From the NCBI RefSeq assembly GCF_025717675.1, contig NZ_JAJIRT010000014.1:62001-126000 (forward strand): a DNA stretch of 64,000 bases, read 5' to 3'. Source of the stretch: Paucibacter sp. DJ2R-2 (GTDB lineage: Bacteria; Pseudomonadota; Gammaproteobacteria; Burkholderiales; Burkholderiaceae_C). The notes under the pieces are model-generated. The model saw nothing but the letters and a program-made list of their open reading frames with translations, made no database searches and was not told where the DNA came from. This document shows, one piece after another, positions 25,571 through 33,693 of the stretch. Numbering within the stretch: position 1 is the stretch's first letter; every line of letters begins with the position of its first letter. Made by a program: the position numbers and the translations under genes.

Positions 25571-26476
25571 TCAGCCCGGTGGGGCGGGGCTCAGATGGGC
25601 GCGCAGCGCGGCAATCGCGTGGCGCACCTTGGCCGGCTGGGCATCGCGCTGCGGCGTCAGCGCATGGATGGGCAGGGGCGGCAGTTGCAGGCCCGGCAGC
25701 AGGGGCAGCAGCTGGCCGGCCTGGACCGAGGCGTGGACATCATCGCCGCCCAACATGGCCAGGCCCAGGCCGGCTTCGCAGAGCTGCTGCAGGCTGAGCT
25801 GGTTGTTGCTGCTGGCGCGCGGCCGCAGGTTCAGCTGCAGGGCTTCGTCGCCGCGCCGCAGGCTCAGGGCAAGGGGCTGGTCGGTGCCGCTGCGCAGGGC
25901 CAGCCAGTCGTGGCCACGATCGGCCAGATCGGCAAGGCTGGCGGGCACGCCTCGCTGCGCCAGGTAAGCAGGCGCGGCGTAGAGCCCCATGCTTTTCTCG
26001 CCGATGCGCTGGGCCACCCAGCTGCTGTCGGGCAGGCGGCCGAAGCGGATGGCCAGGTCGATGCGCCGGTCGACCAGATCGGTGGGCCCGTCTTCCACCT
26101 CCAGATGCAGGCTCAGGCCCGGATGTGCTTGCAGCAGGGGTGCCAGGGCCGGGCCCAGTTGGCGGGCAAAGCCCACGGGCGCGGCGACGCGCAACTCGCC
26201 CTCGGGCGCGTCGCGCAGCTGGATCAGCTGCTGTTGTGCGCCACGCGCGGCGCTGAGCATGGCGGCGCAGCCGGCGTGAAAAAGCTCGCCCGCCGGAGTC
26301 AGACTGAGCTTGCGGGTGCTGCGGTGCAAGAGCGTGACGCCCATATCACGCTCCAGCGCCCGCACCTGTTGGCTGACGGCCGAGGTGGTGGTCTGCAGCT
26401 GGCGCGCGGCGGCGACAAAGCTGCCTTGCTCCACCACCGTGGCCAGCACGGCCATGCGCTTGAGTTGGTCCAGCAT
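25571..26476 (-). CDS. LysR-family transcriptional regulator
   Basis: 301 aa. The N-terminal winged HTH (FVAAARQLQTTTSAVSQQVRALE) and the LysR effector-binding fold are complete. It is divergently transcribed from the NAD(P)-binding reductase at 26605, which it probably regulates. The ATG at 26476 aligns with the usual LysR start; an upstream in-frame start adds 9 residues. Confidence 0.92.
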   Translation of the reverse strand: MLDQLKRMAVLATVVEQGSFVAAARQLQTTTSAVSQQVRALERDMGVTLLHRSTRKLSLTPAGELFHAGCAAMLSAARGAQQQLIQLRDAPEGELRVAAPVGFARQLGPALAPLLQAHPGLSLHLEVEDGPTDLVDRRIDLAIRFGRLPDSSWVAQRIGEKSMGLYAAPAYLAQRGVPASLADLADRGHDWLALRSGTDQPLALSLRRGDEALQLNLRPRASSNNQLSLQQLCEAGLGLAMLGGDDVHASVQAGQLLPLLPGLQLPPLPIHALTPQRDAQPAKVRHAIAALRAHLSPAPPG

Positions 26477-26514
26477 GAAATGAAGTTTTTCTAAAGAGTC
26501 CAAGGCGATTCTGA

Positions 26515-26540
26515 GGACTTATGGCTGGATTGTGAAGTCC
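26515..26540. promoter_or_regulatory. Candidate LysR-type operator
   Basis: GGACTT (26515-26520) and AAGTCC (26535-26540) form an inverted repeat in the 128-nt divergent intergenic region. Further GAGTCC half-sites lie on both sides. The position suits autoregulation plus control of the reductase gene. Confidence 0.4.
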
Positions 26541-26604
26541 ATAAAGTTGAGTCCATCGCAACCCGCCGGCCGCTGTGGCTGGCATATGAACTGAAGGACT
26601 GACT

Positions 26605-27246
26605 ATGAAGATCGCATTGATTGGCGCCACCGGTTTCGTGGGCTCGGCGCTGCTGAAAGAGTTGCTGGCGCGCGGCCACAGCGTGCGAGCGCTGCTGCGC
26701 GACCCGGCCAAGCTGGCCGCGCAGCCGGGGCTGGAGGTGCATCAGGCCGATGCCACCCAGGCCGAGGCCGTGGCCGCGGCGGTGCAGGGCGTGGACGCGG
26801 TGCTGAGCGCCTACAACCCCGGTTGGGGCCACCCGGCGCTGTTCGAGGAGTTCCTGCGCGGCTCGGCCGCCATCACGGTCGGCGTCAAGCAGGCCGGCGT
26901 GGCGCGGCTGCTGGTGGTGGGCGGCGCGGGCAGCCTCTACGTGGCGCCCGGCGTGCAGCTGGTGGACACGCCGCAGTTCCCGGCCGAGTGGAAGGCCGGC
27001 GCCCTGGCGGCACGCGAGGCGCTGAACCGCCTGCGTGGCGAGCAGGAGCTGGACTGGGTGTTTGTCTCGCCGCCGGCGCACTTGGAGCCGGGCGAGCGCA
27101 GCGGCCAGTACCGCCTGGGCGGCGAGGAGCTGCTCAGCGATGCGCAGGGCCAGTCACGCATCAGCGTGGCCGACCTGGCCGTGGCCTTGGTGGATGAGCT
27201 GGAGGCGCCGCGGCATCACCGCGAACGCTTCACCGTGGCCTATTGA
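26605..27246 (+). CDS. NAD(P)-binding oxidoreductase (NmrA/SDR-like, YwnB type)
   Basis: 213 aa. The Rossmann motif GATGFVGSALL at the start is a GxxGxxG dinucleotide fold, and the body matches short atypical SDR/NmrA-like proteins (VGGAGSLYVAPG, ISVADLAVALVDE). Often a quinone or stress-related reductase; substrate unknown. It is divergent from a LysR regulator. Confidence 0.87.
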   Translation: MKIALIGATGFVGSALLKELLARGHSVRALLRDPAKLAAQPGLEVHQADATQAEAVAAAVQGVDAVLSAYNPGWGHPALFEEFLRGSAAITVGVKQAGVARLLVVGGAGSLYVAPGVQLVDTPQFPAEWKAGALAAREALNRLRGEQELDWVFVSPPAHLEPGERSGQYRLGGEELLSDAQGQSRISVADLAVALVDELEAPRHHRERFTVAY

Positions 27247-27256
27247 GCTCGAGCGC

Positions 27257-28114
27257 TCAGGACGTGCGCTGCTCCAGCACAAAGTTGGCGCCATCGTACT
27301 GGCCCAGCTTGTCGACCAGATAGGGCATGCAGGCCTGCAGATCGTCGTGCAGGGTGAAGGGCGGGTTGACCACGAACATGCCGCTGCCCAGCATGCCGAA
27401 GCCGCGCACATCGCCTTGCTGCTCGACGGTCAGGCGCACATGGAGCCAGCCCTTCTTGGCGCCTGCATCGGCGGCGGCCTTGAGGCGCTGGACCAGCTGC
27501 GCGGCCTCCAGCAGTTGCAGCTGCGGGTACCAGATCAGGAATACGCCGTCGGCAAAACGCTCCAGTCCTTCGCGCAAGGCGGTGACGACCTTGGCGTAGT
27601 CGGTCTTGAGCTCGTAGGACGGGTCCATCAGCACCACCGAGCGGCGCGAGGGTGGTGGCAGCTCGGCCCGGATGGCGCTGAAACCGTCTTTGTCGCTGAC
27701 CTGGGTGTTGGGCCGGGTGGCGAGGTAGGTTTCGAGGATGCGGTAGTCGGTCGGGTGCAGCTCGTAGACGCGCAGGCGGTCGGTCTCGCGCATCAGCAGA
27801 TTGGCGATCGCCGGCGAGCCCGGGTACTGGCGCAGCTGGCCGTCCGGGTTGAACAGGCGGATCGGCTCCATATAGCGGGCCAGGGGTTCGGGCAGGTCCT
27901 TGGCGTCCCAGAGCTTGGACACGCCGTGGACGTACTCGCCTTTCTTCTGCGCGTACTTGCCTTCGATTGAGTAACCGCCGGCACCTGCATGGGTGTCAAC
28001 GAGGGTGTAGGGCTTCTCTTTTTCCGCCATATAGCGGAGCACCTGGGTCAGGACCAGGTGCTTGAGAACATCGGCATGGTTGCCGGCATGGAAGGCGTGG
28101 CGATAGGCGAGCAT
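27257..28114 (-). CDS. rlmJ: 23S rRNA (adenine-2030-N6)-methyltransferase RlmJ
   Basis: 285 aa. The start MLAYRHAFHAGNHADVLKH is diagnostic of RlmJ, which methylates A2030 of 23S rRNA with SAM. The SAM site (DTHAGAGGY) and the catalytic motif DPSYE, a variant of DPPY, are intact. It is convergent with the oxidoreductase gene, 10 nt apart. Confidence 0.94.
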   Translation of the reverse strand: MLAYRHAFHAGNHADVLKHLVLTQVLRYMAEKEKPYTLVDTHAGAGGYSIEGKYAQKKGEYVHGVSKLWDAKDLPEPLARYMEPIRLFNPDGQLRQYPGSPAIANLLMRETDRLRVYELHPTDYRILETYLATRPNTQVSDKDGFSAIRAELPPPSRRSVVLMDPSYELKTDYAKVVTALREGLERFADGVFLIWYPQLQLLEAAQLVQRLKAAADAGAKKGWLHVRLTVEQQGDVRGFGMLGSGMFVVNPPFTLHDDLQACMPYLVDKLGQYDGANFVLEQRTS

Positions 28115-28184
28115 GGGCGAACTGTAGCGTGCGTGGCCCGCGCGAGGGTGTTTCGCTCGCCCGGGCGGGGCCGGGAAAGCGTGC

Positions 28185-29399
28185 TCAATCGAGCGGAAAG
28201 GCGCCGGGGCTCAAGCTTTGGCGCGCTTCCGTCAGAGGCACGCTGTGGTGCGGGGCCTGGTACTGGCGCTCGGGGCGCAGGGCCATACGCGGGCCGCTCG
28301 GCACCTGGGCAACGCCGGCTTCCACGGCCCGGCCTTGCCAGCGTGAGCCTGGGCGCAGGCGGTAGTCGCCCGTGGCGGGGTTGACGAAATCGTCCCAGCT
28401 GGCGTGGCCGTTGCCGGAGGCTTCCCAGTCGCGGGCGAGCGCCAGGCGGCTGGGGCCGGCCAGCAGATTGTTGAGCAGGCGCACGCGTACCGGCGCCGGG
28501 CCGGAATTCGTCTTCAGCTGCAGATAGTTGCCACCCGAGGCCCGCCGGTCGATCAAGGTGTTGTGCACCAGGATCAGCTCGTTCTCGGGCCAGACCTGGC
28601 CCTCGGCGCCGTAGGCCAGCAGCGTGGGGTTTTCGGTCTGCGCGCCTTGCACGATCAGATTGCCCATCACCCAGGCCCGGCCGCCGTTGGGGAACTCCAG
28701 TTCGTAGCTGGCGCGGCCATCGGGCTCGTCGCTGAGGCTGCTGTAGAGCAGCTGGGTGAAGGCGGCGCGGCTTTTCAGCAGGTGGCCGAAGTGGCCGTGG
28801 TGCAGATGGCAGCCGATCACGCGCAGCTCGGCGATGCGCCCGACGTAGAGGTTGTGGTTGTGGCGCTGGCCCGGCAGGATGGGGCCGAACTCGCAGTCCT
28901 CGAGATGCAGGCGCGCGTCGGCCTCGTTGTTGCTCAGCAGGCCCATCTGGTTGCCGTGGAAGCGGCAGTCACGCAGATGCAAAGAGCCTCGGTCCATGCG
29001 GATGCCGGCGCCATTGCCATCGGGCACGCGGGCGCCGCTGAAGTCAAAGCCTTCGATGCGCTGCCCTTGGCCGGCCGTGACGAAGATGCCTTTGCCCATG
29101 ATGTGGGCGCCCTCGGCCTTGAGCCGAACACGGCCACCCACGGCGCGCAGATGCAGGCCGTTCTGCGGCCAGTGCGCCACATCAGCCCGGTACTCGCCGG
29201 CGTCCACCTCGATCAGGCAGCCCTCGCCCGCTGCGTGCGCGGCGGCGGCCAGGCTGCGCAAGGCGCGGCGCGGGCCGACCTGCAGCACTTGCCGGGGCTG
29301 CGCCCAGGCGCCAAACCCGCTGCAGGCGAGCGCGCCGGCCAGCCAGCGGCGTCGTGTGATCGGGTGCTGGGGGGTGATGAAAGCAGGGGCGGCAGGCAT
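28185..29399 (-). CDS. Tat-exported right-handed beta-helix protein
   Basis: 404 aa. The N-terminus has a twin-arginine-like signal (TRRRWLAGALACSGFG). The body is a run of short beta-helix turns (for example LHLRDCRFHGNQMGLLSNN and NHNLYVGRIAELRVIGC), the fold of pectate-lyase-like and alginate-epimerase-like proteins. A carbohydrate target is plausible but no catalytic site is recognised. The ATG at 29399 is the best start for the signal peptide. Confidence 0.82.
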   Translation of the reverse strand: MPAAPAFITPQHPITRRRWLAGALACSGFGAWAQPRQVLQVGPRRALRSLAAAAHAAGEGCLIEVDAGEYRADVAHWPQNGLHLRAVGGRVRLKAEGAHIMGKGIFVTAGQGQRIEGFDFSGARVPDGNGAGIRMDRGSLHLRDCRFHGNQMGLLSNNEADARLHLEDCEFGPILPGQRHNHNLYVGRIAELRVIGCHLHHGHFGHLLKSRAAFTQLLYSSLSDEPDGRASYELEFPNGGRAWVMGNLIVQGAQTENPTLLAYGAEGQVWPENELILVHNTLIDRRASGGNYLQLKTNSGPAPVRVRLLNNLLAGPSRLALARDWEASGNGHASWDDFVNPATGDYRLRPGSRWQGRAVEAGVAQVPSGPRMALRPERQYQAPHHSVPLTEARQSLSPGAFPLD

Positions 29400-29559
29400 G
29401 GCGGCAGAGTCTATCCATCTAAGCAGGCGCCAGCCGGCACTGCCACAGGACGCAAACACTTGCAGCCGCGGGGCGGAGCTCCGGGCGGGTTAATCTGCGA
29501 GCTGTTCAACGTGTTCCATCGTTCTTCTGTCGCGTTCCGGCGCATCTTTGTTGCTGCTC

Positions 29560-30636
29560 ATGCCCAATCTTTTCGACCCCATCCAGATCGGCGATGTTTC
29601 GCTGGCCAACCGCATCGTCATGGCGCCGCTGACGCGCAGCCGCTCGCCCGGCCTGGTGCCCGGCGAGCTGGTGGTCGAGTACTACCGCCAGCGCGCCACG
29701 GCCGGGCTGATCATCAGCGAGGGCACTCAGGTGTGCGCTGAAGGACAGGGTTATATCGACACGCCCGGCATCCACACGCCCGAGCAGGTGGCGGGCTGGA
29801 AGCGCGTGACCGACGCGGTGCATGCCGCCGGCGGCAAGATCGCTGCCCAGCTCTGGCATGTGGGCCGCATTTCCCACACCAGTTTCCAGCCTGAAGGCCG
29901 GGCGCCGGTGTCCTCGACCTCGCGCGCCGCCACTGGCCAGAGCTTCACGAAAGAGGGCTTTGTGCCCAACTCCGCACCGCATGCGCTGCGCACCGAGGAG
30001 ATCGCCGGCGTGGTGGCCCAGTTCGCGTACGCGGCCCGCTGCGCCATGGAGGCGGGTTTCGATGCGGTGGAGGTGCACGGCGCCAACGGCTATCTGCTCG
30101 ACCAGTTCATGCGCGACAGCATCAACGACCGCACTGACGACTACGGTGGCACCATCGCAAATCGTGCGCGCTTCACCATCGAGGTGATGACGGCTGTCAG
30201 CCAGGCCATCGGCAATGGCCGCGCCGGCCTGCGCCTGAGCCCGGTGACACCGAGCAATGATGCTGGCCCCGACAGCCAGGCTCAGGCGCTCTTCAACCAT
30301 GTGGCCGAGCAGCTGGCGCCGCTCAAGCTGGCCTTCTTGCATGTGGTGGAAGGCCAGACCGGCGGCGCGCGCGACTACGCGCCGTTTGACTACGCCGCCA
30401 TGCGCGAACGCTTCGCCGGCCCCTGGATGGTCAACAACGGCTACACCCGCGAGATGGCGCTGCAAGCCGTGGCCGAACACCGCGCCGACCTGGTCGCCTT
30501 CGGCCGCCCCTTCATCTCCAACCCCGACCTGGTGCGCCGCCTGCGCCTCAACGCCGAGCTGCAAACCCCCGAGCGCGCCACCATGTACGGTGGCGGGGCG
30601 CAGGGGTATACGGACTATCCGGCGCTGGGCGGCTGA
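29560..30636 (+). CDS. nemA: Old yellow enzyme-family alkene reductase (NemA-like)
   Basis: 358 aa FMN/NADPH-dependent ene-reductase. Family blocks: RIVMAPLTRSRS, LWHVGRISH, VEVHGANGYLLDQF (His and Asn of the active site) and the C-terminal VAFGRPFISNPDLV. It reduces activated alkenes, N-ethylmaleimide or nitro compounds. It converges with the S9 peptidase gene with only 3 nt between the stop codons and no terminator hairpin. Confidence 0.93.
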   Translation: MPNLFDPIQIGDVSLANRIVMAPLTRSRSPGLVPGELVVEYYRQRATAGLIISEGTQVCAEGQGYIDTPGIHTPEQVAGWKRVTDAVHAAGGKIAAQLWHVGRISHTSFQPEGRAPVSSTSRAATGQSFTKEGFVPNSAPHALRTEEIAGVVAQFAYAARCAMEAGFDAVEVHGANGYLLDQFMRDSINDRTDDYGGTIANRARFTIEVMTAVSQAIGNGRAGLRLSPVTPSNDAGPDSQAQALFNHVAEQLAPLKLAFLHVVEGQTGGARDYAPFDYAAMRERFAGPWMVNNGYTREMALQAVAEHRADLVAFGRPFISNPDLVRRLRLNAELQTPERATMYGGGAQGYTDYPALGG

Positions 30637-30639
30637 CGT

Positions 30640-32643
30640 TCAGCTGGAGACACGGCCGGGCCCGATGGTCTTGGCCAGGAACTTTTCCAGGTCGCCAAAC
30701 AGTCGCAGGCGATACGGGTAGTGGCTCAGCTGGTGGTCGCCGTTTTCCAGGGTCACGAACTCATGGGGTTTGCCGGCGGCCTTGAGGGCTTCGGCCATCA
30801 AAACGCTGTGGCGGTAGTCGGCCTGGCGATCATGGGTGCCGTGAATCAGGTAAACCGGAATTTGAATCTTGTCAGCGTGGTGCCGGGGCGATGTAGCGAG
30901 CAGGCGTTCTCGGTCATCACGGTAATGACCAATCTGCCGACGTACGGCTTCCTTGCTGGAGTCCTGGCCTTCGTTTTCTGTCAGCTCGACGAGATCGGTC
31001 ACTGGAGCAAATGCAAACGCTCCTTTGAACAGCAACGGTGTCTTGATCGCTCCCATCAAGGCCGCATAACCACCGTAACTGGCGCCAACGATGGCCACGC
31101 GGGCAGGGTCTGCAATGCCTCGCTTGATGAATTCCGCGACAGCGTCGCTGAGGTCGTCCTGCATCTCGAGGCCCCAGCGACGGAGACCGGCTTCCATGAA
31201 GGCGCGTCCGTAGCCGGTGGAGCCTCTGAAATTGACTTGCAGCACGGCATAGCCGCGGTCGGCCATGAAGGACACCCAGTCGCCAAACTCCGGGCCGTCG
31301 TCAGCCTGCGGACCGCCGTGCGGAAACAGCACCAGGGGCAAGGCCTTGTCTTTTTGGCTGCCGTGGGGGAGGGTCAGGTAGCCGTGCAGGGTCAGGCCGT
31401 CGCGCGCCTTGAACTGAATCGGTCGCTTTGAGGCCAGGGCTTGGAGATTGAGCTCTGGGTAGAGCGGGGCCAAAGTCTTGATACTCGGGTTGTCTCCCTC
31501 CTCGCCCAAATAGAGCGTGCCGGGGAGTCCGACTTTGCTGGACCGAAGCACATAGCGCAAACCATTGGCACTGACGCTGCCGATTTGGTTGAACCGCTGG
31601 GGCAAGGCCTCGTCAATGGCCTTCTGCCATTCTTTGTATCGAGGGTCCCAAAAATAGATACTGGAATCACCCAGGCGCGTGGTGTTGATGCCGACGGCTT
31701 CACCTTTGGGGTCATGAATCAGGCTGCCGTCAAGGTCGTAGCGTTCATCACTGAGCTTGACGGTCATAGACAAATTAGGGTCCCGTAGGTCCACCACTTG
31801 AACCGCGGTCATGCCCTTGTGCTCAGCAAGCACGTAGAGCTGATGGGGATCCAGACCAAAACCGAGCACCGCGAGCGAGCGCTGCGAAAGCGGACCAAAA
31901 CTGCGCAGGATTCGCCAGTTGTTGCCGTCGGTGTCACACACCCAGATGGTGTAGTCGCCCTCTTCGCTCATGGTCATGGCGACGCGGGCCCGGTGCTGGC
32001 GGTCGGTCACCCAGTCAATCGCTTCGGGGCGCCCTCCTGCATAGAACTTGCGTTCGCCCGTGTCTACGTTGACTTTGTAGATGACCCGTGTGTAGCTGCG
32101 TTCGCTATTGGGCAGGCGGAGCAGAATGTGCTTGCCGTCTTCGGGTAGCCAATCGATGACCCGGTCCTGGTTGCTCACCCAGCGCAGCTCATTACTCCCG
32201 ACTTTAGCTTTGACAAGGTTGACCAATTGGCTGCCGTCTGCATTGACGGCCACCAGGCGTGTTTCCATGGTGGGTTGACTTTGCACGAAATTGATCATGC
32301 GCTTGGCCGGGAAGCGCAGGCTGAGCACCAGTCTTTCGTTGTTGACCCAGCGGAACCACTGGAAGATGAATTCCAGGTTGTCGGTCGATGTGACTGTCTG
32401 CACAGGACCACCAGTAAAGGCTCGCGTCACCAGCGTGCTGGTGCTGCCGTTGTTGACGATGGCGGCAATGCGCTCACCATTGGGCGAAATGGCCACTTGC
32501 TGCATCAGTGGTCGGCGCGCAAATGCCTCCAGTGGATGCGGTTGATTGGGTGTTGTCGGGGTCTGCGCCCAGACTGGCAGGGTCGTGACAGAGCAAGCCC
32601 CGACCAGGCCTTGCAAAACTTTGCGTCGCTTGAAACTTGCCAT
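30640..32643 (-). CDS. Prolyl oligopeptidase-family (S9) serine peptidase, exported
   Basis: 667 aa. An N-terminal export signal (KRRKVLQGLVGACSVTTL) precedes a beta-propeller and a C-terminal alpha/beta-hydrolase domain. The nucleophile is in GASYGGYAAL, the acid in HGTHDRQAD and the His in NGDHQLSH. It resembles the S9C/dipeptidyl-peptidase branch. The ATG at 32643 is preceded by a GGAGG/CAGGG stretch. A second, distant S9 peptidase lies at 44313-46766. Confidence 0.92.
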   Translation of the reverse strand: MASFKRRKVLQGLVGACSVTTLPVWAQTPTTPNQPHPLEAFARRPLMQQVAISPNGERIAAIVNNGSTSTLVTRAFTGGPVQTVTSTDNLEFIFQWFRWVNNERLVLSLRFPAKRMINFVQSQPTMETRLVAVNADGSQLVNLVKAKVGSNELRWVSNQDRVIDWLPEDGKHILLRLPNSERSYTRVIYKVNVDTGERKFYAGGRPEAIDWVTDRQHRARVAMTMSEEGDYTIWVCDTDGNNWRILRSFGPLSQRSLAVLGFGLDPHQLYVLAEHKGMTAVQVVDLRDPNLSMTVKLSDERYDLDGSLIHDPKGEAVGINTTRLGDSSIYFWDPRYKEWQKAIDEALPQRFNQIGSVSANGLRYVLRSSKVGLPGTLYLGEEGDNPSIKTLAPLYPELNLQALASKRPIQFKARDGLTLHGYLTLPHGSQKDKALPLVLFPHGGPQADDGPEFGDWVSFMADRGYAVLQVNFRGSTGYGRAFMEAGLRRWGLEMQDDLSDAVAEFIKRGIADPARVAIVGASYGGYAALMGAIKTPLLFKGAFAFAPVTDLVELTENEGQDSSKEAVRRQIGHYRDDRERLLATSPRHHADKIQIPVYLIHGTHDRQADYRHSVLMAEALKAAGKPHEFVTLENGDHQLSHYPYRLRLFGDLEKFLAKTIGPGRVSS

Positions 32644-32774
32644 CCCTGCCAGCCTCCCGAGCCTTGCGGCCCTTGTTGTTTCGAATGGCCCGCATTCTTT
32701 GATGCAGCCCTGAAACTGACGATGGGTGTTTGCCCGGGGAATAGGCGACCTGACCACACCGTCTAGCTTGACGG

Positions 32775-33347
32775 TCAGCGTCGCATCCTGGCCCTGAAGA
32801 GTTCCGGTATCGACACCTCGCGCGGCCCCGGCAGGAGCTCGAAACTTTCGCCGGCCTGCAGGGAGCCGGCCGTCTTGACGGCCAGGTAGAAACCGCACCA
32901 GCCGCTCTCGCTCATCAGCTTGGCTGCCTTGTTGAAGCCCATGACGGCGTTGAATTTGAAGCAGGGTTGGCGCGGCTCGCTGACGATCAGTTCGGCTGCG
33001 GCGAAGCGCAGCACATCACCCACCCAGACCTGGCTTTCGAGCAGGCCAGCCAGAGTCAGGTTTTCGCCCAGGCTGCCAGGTGGCAGCGTTTCGCCCCAGG
33101 CGGCCGCGCCGGCCTGCGCGCGCACGGTTTGCCAGAAGGCGTAGTGCTCCTGAGGGTAGGCGTAGACGGCCTTGCTGAGCCCGCCGTGGACGCTCAGGTC
33201 GACCTGCTCATCGCCTGCCAGTCCCATGGGGTTCAAGGCGACCGGCCCGTGAACGGGGCGCTTGGCGATGCCGCTGCGCACCTCTTGTCCGTCCAGACAG
33301 CGCAAGGTCTGGGCGGCCGCCACATTGATGCTGATCAGTTTGCTCAT
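32775..33347 (-). CDS. MOSC-domain protein, YiiM-like
   Basis: 190 aa. The MOSC core is recognised from the conserved Cys in SEPRQPCFKFN, the GDEQVDLSVHGG block and the region FWQTVRAQAG. MOSC proteins move sulfur or handle molybdenum-cofactor-dependent reductions; YiiM reduces N-hydroxylated compounds. A three-unit Pho-box-like repeat lies about 105 nt upstream. Confidence 0.9.
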   Translation of the reverse strand: MSKLISINVAAAQTLRCLDGQEVRSGIAKRPVHGPVALNPMGLAGDEQVDLSVHGGLSKAVYAYPQEHYAFWQTVRAQAGAAAWGETLPPGSLGENLTLAGLLESQVWVGDVLRFAAAELIVSEPRQPCFKFNAVMGFNKAAKLMSESGWCGFYLAVKTAGSLQAGESFELLPGPREVSIPELFRARMRR

Positions 33348-33451
33348 GGGCTGAAGTGTGACAAATCTGGCGCCTCCGCCGAACAGTGCAGCTGCAATCC
33401 GACGCGGGCATGACTTCATTCTGGAAATGCATAACAGCGGGTTCTCCCAGA

Positions 33452-33480
33452 GTTACGGCGTCGTTACATTGGAGTGACAA
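33452..33480 (-). promoter_or_regulatory. Pho-box-like repeat array upstream of the MOSC gene
   Basis: Read on the - strand: TTGTCAC, TCCA, ATGTAAC, GACG, CCGTAAC, i.e. three related heptamers at exact 11-nt spacing. The first matches the PhoB half-site well; the other two are weaker. It may be a degenerate Pho box for the MOSC gene, or coincidental. Confidence 0.35.
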
Positions 33481-33599
33481 TTGCTTCCCCGCCGTGAACC
33501 GACGGGGAAAATTGCATCGATCGAAGCGCGTCGCTCCCACCGGAGTGAGCCTTGCCTGAGAGAGCCGGAACCGTCACAGCGGGCTTGGTCATCAGCGGC

Positions 33600-33666
33600 A
33601 TTGGGTCAGGCCCGACCTGCGTGTACTCCCTATCAAGTGAGTACATGCTTACGAGCTTGACCCAAT
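33600..33666. repeat. 67-nt nested palindrome in the pckG leader
   Basis: Outer arms ATTGGGTCAGGC (33600-33611) and GCTTGACCCAAT (33655-33666) pair over 12 positions with one G-U. Inner arms CGTGTACTC (33620-33628) and GAGTACATG (33639-33647) pair within. It ends 27 nt before the pckG ATG. The termini resemble GGGTCAG-type REP/MITE ends; a leader RNA structure is the alternative. Confidence 0.6.
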
Positions 33667-33693
33667 TCTGCTTTTATATTGATTGGGAACGCT

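Larger units (their letters stand above)
33348..33693. other. Intergenic region upstream of pckG, with several structured elements
   Basis: No gene. It contains 11-bp-spaced GTTAC/GTTAC/GTGAC repeats (33452-33480), a 7-bp hairpin TTCCCCG/CGGGGAA (33485-33509), and a long nested palindrome (33600-33666) just before pckG. It must hold the pckG promoter and the promoter of the divergent MOSC gene. Confidence 0.6.
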
